The translations under genes and the position numbers were made by a program. Of a stretch of DNA of 64,000 nucleotides, positions 58,340 to 64,000 are shown piece by piece; position 1 is the stretch's first letter, and every line of letters begins with the position of its first letter. Under the pieces are notes generated by a model. It had not been told where the DNA came from. It worked only from the letters and a program-made list of their open reading frames with translations, and ran no database searches. This stretch comes from Pseudomonadota bacterium (lineage in GTDB: Bacteria > Myxococcota_A > Polyangia > Polyangiales > Polyangiaceae), in contig JAEYYX010000101.1 of NCBI GenBank assembly GCA_023428245.1, positions 56,456 to 120,455 on the forward strand, written 5' to 3'.

Positions 58340-59029
58340 ATGGTTACAGCGATTGAAGACGCATACCGGACAGTCAGTGCAGCGGACGCGCGAGCACAAT
58401 TCCTGACGCGCACCTATAACACCCTGTTCCTCGCGATCTGCGGGTTCGCAGGCATCGAGATCGCTCTGTTCCAGACGGGTCTCGCAGAGAGCATTGCCCG
58501 GGTCCTGCTCGGAGGCAGCTGGCTACTCGTGCTCGGCGGCTTCATGCTCGTCAGCTGGTTCGGCTCACGGGTTGCGGCTCAGAGCGAGAGCACCGCCGCT
58601 CAGGTGGCCGCTCTGTCGGTCTACGTGCTCGCCCAGGCGATCATCTTCGTCCCCCTGCTCTATATCGCTGATGCCTACGCACCGGGCGCGATCCAGAGCG
58701 CAGCGCTCGTGACACTACTGGCCTTCGCCGGACTCACAGCCATCGCCTGGAAAACAAAAAAGGACTTCTCATTCCTCGGAGGCATTCTTCGCTTCGCCGG
58801 CGTCTTGGCCATCGTGCTCATCGTGGCCTCGCTGATCTTCGGCTTCCACCTCGGCACCTTCTTCAGCGTTGCCATGGTCGGCTTCGCCGGGGCCGCGATC
58901 CTCTACGATACATCGAACATCCTCCGCACCTACCCTGAAGATCGCCACATCTCGGCCGCGCTCCAGCTCTTCGCGTCGGTCGCCCTCATGTTCTGGTACG
59001 TGCTCCGGCTGTTCACGGACCGCCGCTAA
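58340..59029 (+). CDS. Bax inhibitor-1/YccA family membrane protein
   Basis: The 229-residue protein has seven hydrophobic helices and typical BI-1 text: the N-terminal TRTYNTLFLAICGFAGIE, the middle VYVLAQAIIFVPLLYIAD, LVTLLAFAGLTAIAWKTKKDFSFLG and the end ILYDTSNILRTYPEDRHISAALQLFASVALMFWYVLRLF with conserved Asp. Family members are pH-dependent calcium leak channels or modulators of the FtsH protease (YccA). It is transcribed alone and ends before an intrinsic terminator. Confidence 0.9.
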   Translation: MVTAIEDAYRTVSAADARAQFLTRTYNTLFLAICGFAGIEIALFQTGLAESIARVLLGGSWLLVLGGFMLVSWFGSRVAAQSESTAAQVAALSVYVLAQAIIFVPLLYIADAYAPGAIQSAALVTLLAFAGLTAIAWKTKKDFSFLGGILRFAGVLAIVLIVASLIFGFHLGTFFSVAMVGFAGAAILYDTSNILRTYPEDRHISAALQLFASVALMFWYVLRLFTDRR

Positions 59030-59070
59030 ACCCCTCGCCCGCTCCGTCGGCCCAAACGAGCGCCCGCTGG

Positions 59071-59094
59071 CTCCCGGTTGCTCGGGAGATTTTT
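59071..59094 (+). terminator. Intrinsic terminator after BI-1 gene
   Basis: CTCCCG (59071-59076), a short loop and CGGGAG (59083-59088) form a GC stem followed directly by ATTTTT. A longer outer stem (GAGCGCCC at 59058 with GGGCGCTC ending 59106) encloses it, so the opposite strand is also protected. Confidence 0.75.
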
Positions 59095-59116
59095 CAGTGG
59101 GCGCTCCGAGTGATCT

Positions 59117-60490
59117 TCAGCCCAATGAAGCGGGCGCAGCGGCCGCCGAGCGGTGCACTGAAAAGCCCACGCGCGCGCCCCCTTCTGACCGATTCTCGGC
59201 GGAAGCGCGGCCGCCGTGGGCTCTTGCGATGCGCTCAACAAGGCTCAGTCCGAGGCCGAGAGAGCCAGCTCCGGACAGAGAGGATGCCTCGGAGCCCGGC
59301 CTGCTCGCAGGCGAAGAAGCAGAGCGCACGAAGGCCCGAAAAACCTTCCTGAGGTCGAGCTCCCCGAAGCCGGGCCCGTCGTCTTCGACCCACAGCGATA
59401 CCTGCTGCTCCCGCTCTTCGATCACAATCCGCGTTGCACCACCGGCATGGACGACCGCGTTCTGCAGGAGGTTCACCACAGCGCGCCCGAGCAGCGTGGC
59501 GTCTCCTGATACGTAGAGGGGCTCTTTCGGCGTCATGAGCTCGAGCTCAAGTCCGACCCGCCTCTGTGCTTCGCGCGCGAGGTCGATCAGGTCAACCTCA
59601 CGTTTGTCGACGACGCCGAACTCGAGTCGAGAGTGCGCCAAGAGCTGGCCCGTCAGGTCATCAATTTCGGCGATCTCACGCTCGGCGTCGGCGAGGAGCC
59701 GCTCGTCGGCGGACTTATCCCGAAGCAGCTCCGTCAGCACCCGAAGCCGTGCGAGCGGTGTCCTGATCTCGTGGGAGACGCTCGCGAGGAGCTCCTTCTG
59801 GCCCTCGAGCTGGGCTTCGAGGCGACGCGCCATCTCGTTCACCGACTCGGCCAGAATGCCCACCTCCCCTGCCTGGTGCCGCCCAAGACGCACGCGTGCT
59901 TTCAAGTCTCCCGCCCCAATCTGCTCGGTCACGCGCACCAGTTGCCAAAGAGGACGACCCATCCGATGCGCGATGAAGCCCGCGACGAGCCACAAGACGA
60001 ACGCGGCGATCGCTATCCCGACGAGCGCCTGGGTCTTGAAGGAGGTCCTCTTCTCCCCACAGGCGCGGACCAACCCTACTCCCCCACCCGGCTCCTCGAC
60101 GGGTAGTTCCATGAGCGGCTCGTCGCACGGCTCGCCGGTTTGGTGTAAAATGGCACCGTTCGAGTCGATGAGCACGAGATCGACGCGGGCCGCGCGCGCG
60201 AGCGCGGAGGCGAGACGCGTCCTCCTCTCAGGATGTTCCCAGAGCGTCGCCGCGACCTCGCTCGCCAGCTCCCGCGCAGCCTCTCGATTGTTCCAAGGTC
60301 CCATCGACGGACCCGTCAGCGCGAAATAGACAGCGAGCGCTGCGAAGGTCAGGAAGATCGCAGCGCCCATCGCGACAAATAGCCGGCGATGAAGGCGCGC
60401 TCCGACAAAACGGACCGCCCCCCTCTGCATCTTGGCCCAAGGCCAGGGATGCCGCGGGTGATTGTGACGGTGCGGATGCCAGTGCTTCAT
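59117..60490 (-). CDS. CpxA-like sensor histidine kinase with His-rich N-terminus
   Basis: The 457-residue kinase begins with a His/Pro-rich cytoplasmic head (seven His among the first 14 residues), then TM1 (~38-58), a periplasmic loop of ~95 residues with a Cys pair (Cys122 and Cys144), TM2 (~155-175), HAMP, and the kinase core: His240 in ASVSHEIRTPLARL, N-box NLLQNAVVHA, DDGPGF and GLGLSLVERI. The order and the short sensor match CpxA-type kinases, with the CpxP-like protein encoded upstream. It follows the response regulator after only three bases, so it belongs to the same message. The Ala/Ser-rich insert before GLGL is slightly long. Confidence 0.88.
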   Translation of the reverse strand: MKHWHPHRHNHPRHPWPWAKMQRGAVRFVGARLHRRLFVAMGAAIFLTFAALAVYFALTGPSMGPWNNREAARELASEVAATLWEHPERRTRLASALARAARVDLVLIDSNGAILHQTGEPCDEPLMELPVEEPGGGVGLVRACGEKRTSFKTQALVGIAIAAFVLWLVAGFIAHRMGRPLWQLVRVTEQIGAGDLKARVRLGRHQAGEVGILAESVNEMARRLEAQLEGQKELLASVSHEIRTPLARLRVLTELLRDKSADERLLADAEREIAEIDDLTGQLLAHSRLEFGVVDKREVDLIDLAREAQRRVGLELELMTPKEPLYVSGDATLLGRAVVNLLQNAVVHAGGATRIVIEEREQQVSLWVEDDGPGFGELDLRKVFRAFVRSASSPASRPGSEASSLSGAGSLGLGLSLVERIARAHGGRASAENRSEGGARVGFSVHRSAAAAPASLG

Positions 60491-60493
60491 CGT

Positions 60494-61177
60494 CTACTCA
60501 CTGTCGATGAAGAGGTACCCGGCGCCGCGCACAGTCTGGATCAGGCGAGGCTCTCTCTCATGGTCACGGAGTTTCTTCCGCAGGTGGGACAGGTGAACAT
60601 CGATGGACCGTTCACTGACGATCGTGTCGCCTCGACCCGCGAGCTCCCAAAGGAGTTCTCTGGAAAGCACACGTCCTCGCCTCTCGTAGAGCGCCACCAA
60701 GAGGTCAAATTCGAGCGCCGTGAGCTCAACGAGCTCTCCAGCCACCTTGACCTGACGCGCTTGCTTCGAAAGCTGAACGTCATCAGCGCGACACCACTCG
60801 GCACTCGCCTGGCTCCGGCCGCGCCGGAGAATCGCGCGCACCCGCGCCAAGAGCTCCCTCGGAGAAAACGGCTTCGCCAAATAGTCGTCGGCGCCGAGCT
60901 CGAGACCGACCACCCGATCGGTCTCATCGCCCTTCGCCGTCAACATCAGGACGGGCACTTCGCTCGTCTGACGCAGCTTCCTGAGCACGTCGAGACCGCT
61001 CATTCCCGGCATCATGATGTCCAAGATCACAGCGTCATAGGTGCCTGCCCGCAGCATCTGGAGGCCGGTCGCTCCCTCCGCCGCCTCCTCAGTGACGACG
61101 TCATTGCTCGCCAGGTAGTCTCGAAGAAGCGACCGCAGGCGCGCATCGTCGTCAATGAGGAGCAGTCGGATCGGCAT
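60494..61177 (-). CDS. CpxR-like OmpR-family response regulator
   Basis: The 227-residue regulator has a receiver domain with acidic pocket Asp10/Asp11, phosphorylated Asp53 (VILDIMMPGM), MLTAKGDE and Lys near 102 (YLAKPFSP), plus an OmpR-type winged helix with LTALEFDLLVALYERRGRVLSRELL, SERSIDVHLSHLRKKL and IQTVRGAGYLF. The last is the typical DNA-binding hairpin. It shares an operon with the CpxA-like kinase, the CpxP-like protein and a His-rich lipoprotein. It would answer envelope stress or metal ions. Confidence 0.92.
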   Translation of the reverse strand: MPIRLLLIDDDARLRSLLRDYLASNDVVTEEAAEGATGLQMLRAGTYDAVILDIMMPGMSGLDVLRKLRQTSEVPVLMLTAKGDETDRVVGLELGADDYLAKPFSPRELLARVRAILRRGRSQASAEWCRADDVQLSKQARQVKVAGELVELTALEFDLLVALYERRGRVLSRELLWELAGRGDTIVSERSIDVHLSHLRKKLRDHEREPRLIQTVRGAGYLFIDSE

Positions 61178-61227
61178 CAGGCGCTCTCGTCAGGGCCCCG
61201 TAACATACCGTGAGCGTCGGCTCTTGG

Positions 61228-61404
61228 TTAGGGTTTGTTCTTTTCGCGGTGCACTCGCTCCGCTGCCTGCACACACACGTCCGCCACGTGGGCTTCGAGA
61301 GCGGCGCGCTGGTGATGGCGGTGGTGGCAGCATCCGGAGATACCGAAGGCGAGGCCGGAGACGAGGCCGACACTGAAGAGAATGGTCAAAAAACGATGTC
61401 GCAT
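61228..61404 (-). CDS. Tiny His-rich lipoprotein (58 aa)
   Basis: The product is RHRFLTILFSVGLVSGLAFG then lipobox ISGC, followed at once by CHHRHHQRAALEAHVADVC. The mature part of about 33 residues has His-His-Arg-His-His next to the lipid anchor and another His-x-x-x-Cys, a good site for zinc, copper or nickel. AAGGA lies about 11 bases before ATG 61404. It sits between the CpxP-like gene and the regulator gene on the same strand. A role as metal buffer or sensor partner is inferred. Confidence 0.65.
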   Translation of the reverse strand: MRHRFLTILFSVGLVSGLAFGISGCCHHRHHQRAALEAHVADVCVQAAERVHREKNKP

Positions 61405-61445
61405 GGTGATGGGTTCCTTTCGAACTGAGAAACGTCGGCGGCGAG

Positions 61446-61907
61446 TCAGCAGGCATAAACGCAGTCGCGGGGCCCGTGGGCGTAGTGGGAGTGACGGTGC
61501 CCCAGACGGAGCGCACCGGAGCGCAGCCACGACCCGAGACGCTTCTTCTGCTCGGCGTCGAGGACGTCGTGGACCTGGCGTCCCAGCTCGACAAGCTTCG
61601 GTTTGACCTCTCTCCACGACGCCTCGCGACTCTCGAACCACGCTCCGAGACGCCCCTCGTCTAAGGTCTCTTGACTGACGATCTGCGCGAGCTCTTCGCG
61701 GGCCTTACGATGGTCGTCCCTGAAGCCTCCAAGGAGGTCCTCCGCCTCGGAGACGGCCATGCGAATGACCTTTTCTTGACCGGGAGAAGTATCGAGGCGC
61801 CTGAGCGCGACGGAACGGAAATAGCCGCGCCCCGGAAAATGTCTCCGCGAACGGGCCAATACGATGAGTCCGAGGAGGCTCGCTCCTGCAACGATGAATC
61901 CAAACAT
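61446..61907 (-). CDS. Membrane-anchored CpxP/Spy-like protein with His tail
   Basis: The 153-residue product has one N-terminal membrane helix (FGFIVAGASLLGLIVLA), then a helical domain, RRLDTSPGQEKVIRMAVSEAEDLLGGFRDDHRKAREELAQIV...VKPKLVELGRQVHDVLDAEQKKRLGSWL, the four-helix layout of CpxP/Spy/CnrX-type periplasmic chaperone-sensors. The C-terminus is GHRHSHYAHGPRDC, clearly metal-binding. AAAGGA is eight bases from the ATG at 61907, so this is the first gene of the operon CpxP-like, lipoprotein, regulator, kinase. In E. coli CpxP restrains CpxA; here metal binding may do the switching. Confidence 0.75.
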   Translation of the reverse strand: MFGFIVAGASLLGLIVLARSRRHFPGRGYFRSVALRRLDTSPGQEKVIRMAVSEAEDLLGGFRDDHRKAREELAQIVSQETLDEGRLGAWFESREASWREVKPKLVELGRQVHDVLDAEQKKRLGSWLRSGALRLGHRHSHYAHGPRDCVYAC

Positions 61908-62079
61908 GTCTCTGTCCTTTCTTTCGGGGACACATCCCGAGGCCGGCTTCTCGCTGAGTGGCGCGCGATCGGTTCCGGCTCGGTTCTCGTGACCCGAAAC
62001 AGAGGATGGCGGCCGATTGTTGAGAACAGGCGCGCCGTTTCGTTGAGAAGTGTTAAGGCGGCCCTACGGCCAGCCCGGC

Positions 62080-62510
62080 TCATCCGTCGCCGCGAAGGAA
62101 ATACAGGGTCGTCTCCCCGTCCTCGCGAACGTCGAGCTGGATGGACATTTCTCCGAGCGCTCCGCGTCCCAGCATGAAGTTCGTGAGCCGCTCCTCCGAG
62201 AGACGAGCCGATCCCGGGTGACTCACCTTGACTCTGCAGACCGACGCCGCACAAACGACATCATTCAGTACTGTTGTCGAGCGCGCGCGCGCCAGTTGAC
62301 GGTGGTTCCGAGTGTGTTCTCCGTGGGGAAGGTGCAGGTCACACCCAAGAGCTGCGCGCTCTCGTCGTAGAGGCCGTGTGAAATCGCGTTGGTGTGTCTC
62401 AGGAAGGGGGGAGGAGTCGAGAGCTGGTTGCCCTTGTTTCTTCGAGACTCACACATGCGAGCCGGTCGAATGCTCTCACTCGCCCCCTCACCCATCAATA
62501 CCGGACCGCT
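62080..62510 (-). pseudogene. Probable frameshifted small gene (secreted-type), broken at a GC dinucleotide run
   Basis: Two overlapping frames look protein-like. The upstream frame ends HGLYDESAQLLGVTCTFPTE, NTLGTTVNWRARARQQY at the stop 62265-62267. The other, to the stop at 62080-62082, reads STTVLNDVVCAASVCRVKVS, HPGSARLSEERLTNFMLGRG, then EMSIQLDVREDGETTLYFLR. The two join if one GC unit is lost from the GCGCGCGCGCGC run at 62281-62292. The VxCxxSVCRVKV pattern with a following helix is common at the C-terminus of Myxococcota secreted proteins of unknown role. The 5' end is unclear. Sequencing error, real mutation or phase variation cannot be told apart here. Confidence 0.4.
62281..62292. 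repeat. GC dinucleotide run, six units
   Basis: Twelve bases of alternating G and C at the point where the two coding-like frames of the 62080-62510 gene separate. Dinucleotide runs slip by two bases, which is the size of change needed to restore the frame. Confidence 0.8.
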
Positions 62511-62755
62511 GTCCAACAACTCAAATTTCCGCGAGCCCTCTCTAACACTTCGACATCTCCCCCGGACGCTCCTCGGCTCACTCCTTTTCACCCCTCAGGC
62601 GCCTCACCAGAAAATCGGGTCAGAAAAATGAAGGAATCGACCAGCCGATCACAGCTCTATCCAATCCTACCGAGCTTCGAAATCGTGAGGCACGGGCGAC
62701 GGCATTCGACGAGAATGTAGGCCCGCGAAGTCGCCGTCCAGTTTGACCCTGAAAT

Positions 62756-63943
62756 TCAAGGCGCCGCGTTGGACACAGGACGCGAGCCAATCCCCGGCAA
62801 AGCGCGCCCATCCGCCCAAAACGGCGCACGGTAGGCGCGGCGGAGCACCCCTTCCGCCCGCTTGCCCCAGGGACTGAATCCGAAACGTGGCTCCTGGGAG
62901 AGATCGGCCACGTCCGCGTACATGCGCCAGAGGAAGGCGCCCCCGAGGCGCGGAGTGAAGCGCGCCTCCCCGAGGAGCGCCGCATAGGCTCGCGCTTGGT
63001 CCTCTTCGCTCACCTCGACGTCGCCGAGCTCCTCGGGCCAAAGCCAGGGTTTGACCATCGAGTCCTTCCGCGTCGTGTAACCGAACTCTGTAAAGAGGAC
63101 GGGCTTTTTCCACTGTTCGGCGAGCTCGCGTACCTTCTGGCTCGCCGCTTGTCCCCCACGACAGAGCTGCTCGTCCGTCGGGCTGTCTTCCCAGTGCAGC
63201 GGATAGAAGGCGTTCACCCCGATCCAATCGAGCTCACTCCAGATCACGGTATCAGCGGCGTCATCCCAGTTCGCCGCGTAGGTGAGCGGTCCATGATAGA
63301 CGCGCCGCAGCTCGCGGATGAGCTCGACGAAGCTCGGCGCCCGCGAAGATGCTGTCCAAAATGCGAGCTCGACCCCCACGGCCAACAGATCGACCCCCGA
63401 GCGCTCCGCCACCTCCGCCCAGGCCCGCGCGAAATCGCCGTAGGTCTGCTCAAAACGAGGCCAAGCGGGCCCTGGATCGAGCTCCGCGCGCCAGCCTCCG
63501 CTCTCAACCCAGAGATGAGGCACGAGCAGCACGCGGAGGCCGCGGGCGTGCGCCATCTCGACGGAGCGGAGGATGTTGTCGCGCGTCACCTCGAAGGGCG
63601 CCTCGAAGGAAGGTTCGACGGTCGCGCTCGCGAGATCGAACACGCGGCCGAAGACCGTCAAACTGACCCAGTTCGCCCCGAGCCCGACCAGCTCATCAAG
63701 AGTCTGCTCGAAGGCCGCCGAACCGTAACCACGCCCTGGCTGCAGGGTGCTCTCGATGGGCCCGAGGGTCACGCCCCGGATCGCCTGGCGCGGCTGGGCC
63801 CTGAGCGCGACAGCCGGAGGCAACCCATAGATCGGCGTGGGAACAGGCGCTTGAAAGGAGCGCGGCGCGAGCACAGTGCCTCCAGCCGGACGTGCCGGGA
63901 GGTCCGCGTTCGGAGCTCCAAGTGACTGGGCTGTGAGAGGAGC
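62756..63943 (-). CDS. GH113-like TIM-barrel glycosidase, 5' end truncated at contig end
   Basis: At least 395 residues remain. The core shows IRGVTLGPIESTLQPGRGYG, LVGLGANWVSLTVFGRVFDL, ARGLRVLLVPHLWVESGGWRAEL, YGDFARAWAEVAERSGVDLLAVGVEL (acid/base Glu expected here), DWIGVNAFYPL and KPVLFTEFGYTTRKDS (nucleophile Glu). This is the glycoside hydrolase 113-like TIM barrel; GH113 enzymes are beta-mannanases, though many homologues are untested. A GTG at 63874 could start translation, but the frame stays open upstream through a Pro/Ala linker (PLTAQSLGAPNADLP), so the real start and a signal peptide probably lie beyond the window. The reading ends at the poly-G stretch. Confidence 0.75.
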   Translation of the reverse strand, partial: APLTAQSLGAPNADLPARPAGGTVLAPRSFQAPVPTPIYGLPPAVALRAQPRQAIRGVTLGPIESTLQPGRGYGSAAFEQTLDELVGLGANWVSLTVFGRVFDLASATVEPSFEAPFEVTRDNILRSVEMAHARGLRVLLVPHLWVESGGWRAELDPGPAWPRFEQTYGDFARAWAEVAERSGVDLLAVGVELAFWTASSRAPSFVELIRELRRVYHGPLTYAANWDDAADTVIWSELDWIGVNAFYPLHWEDSPTDEQLCRGGQAASQKVRELAEQWKKPVLFTEFGYTTRKDSMVKPWLWPEELGDVEVSEEDQARAYAALLGEARFTPRLGGAFLWRMYADVADLSQEPRFGFSPWGKRAEGVLRRAYRAPFWADGRALPGIGSRPVSNAAP

Positions 63944-64000
63944 GGGGGGGGGGGGGGGGGGGGGCGGGGGGGGGGCGGGGGGCGGGGGGGGGGGGGGGGG
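63944..64000. other. Poly-G tail, probable sequencing artefact at contig end
   Basis: The last 57 bases are G except for four scattered C. Such a run is not plausible inside the glycosidase frame and matches the no-signal poly-G reads of two-colour Illumina chemistry that are sometimes assembled at contig ends. Confidence 0.85.

Larger units (their letters stand above)
61908..62755. other. Region without an intact gene; upstream of Cpx-like operon
   Basis: Apart from a probable broken gene on the minus strand (62080 to about 62510, separate entry), I see no credible coding sequence in these 848 bases. Open frames on the plus strand (62050-62370, 62389-62631) lack family features. The 170 bases just upstream of the CpxP-like start must hold the operon promoter; GGGGACA-N-ATCCC near 61926-61938 is a possible dyad, but no clear -10/-35 pair is seen. 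Confidence 0.5.

Noticed and set aside
1..64000. CRISPR arrays, insertion sequences, integrases, rRNA operons
   Set aside because: No regularly spaced repeats, transposase or integrase motifs, or rRNA-like sequences were seen on either strand.

Overview
The window is high-GC, gene-dense bacterial chromosome with no phage, insertion sequence, CRISPR array, rRNA or tRNA that I can see. Several features point to a myxobacterium-like organism (Myxococcota): a MYXO-CTERM-like C-terminal tail on a surface protein, eukaryotic-type Ser/Thr kinases (one fused to an AAA ATPase), many lipoproteins and outer-membrane proteins of no known family, a giant Cys-rich lipoprotein, and a Tad pilus locus with an FHA-CpaF fusion. 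This assignment is inference.

Layout. 1-5.9 kb: the edge of a stand-alone 5'-3' exonuclease, a surface monohaem protein paired with a haem-bearing outer-membrane barrel, rsmG, an AmgK-like sugar kinase and slyX. 5.9-6.25 kb: an intergenic block with a palindromic operator, a sigma70-like promoter and a strongly foldable RNA candidate, then cardiolipin synthase. 7.7-12.5 kb: yebC, a RegBA-like redox two-component pair behind a ferredoxin gene, a YciO-type protein, rlpA and cutA. 12.5-20.6 kb: PBP1A overlapping a membrane Ser/Thr kinase, pgeF, envelope proteins and pheT (without pheS).

20.7-35.9 kb is a two-armed Tad (Flp) pilus locus. The minus arm runs rcpC-rcpA-FHA/cpaF-tadB-tadC-lipoprotein-TPR lipoprotein-second cpaF-membrane protein. 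The plus arm runs flp-tadV-tadE-tadG-like-tadE-like-membrane protein. A second Flp-like pilin lies on the minus strand between the arms, beside a DUF1993 gene.

36-40.8 kb is a Gld-type ABC export system (ATPase, permease, GldG-like, DUF4340). 41-44.5 kb holds a DprE2/DprE1 pair, ppnP and a CysB-type regulator. 44.7-53.5 kb has a 1,199-residue kinase-ATPase, a DUF3634 protein, priA and a lytic transglycosylase. 53.6-59 kb has the Cys-rich lipoprotein, a VF530-type protein, an outer-membrane protein and a BI-1 protein. 59.1-61.9 kb is a Cpx-like operon in which three of four products carry His-rich tails. After a probably frameshifted small gene, the window ends in a 5'-truncated GH113-like glycosidase that runs into an artefactual poly-G tail.

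The genes are mainly about the cell envelope: wall synthesis and editing (PBP1A, RlpA, Slt, PgeF, AmgK-like, DprE1/2), surface appendages (Tad), envelope stress sensing (Cpx-like) and phospholipid synthesis (Cls). Convergent pairs are usually separated by a clear hairpin.
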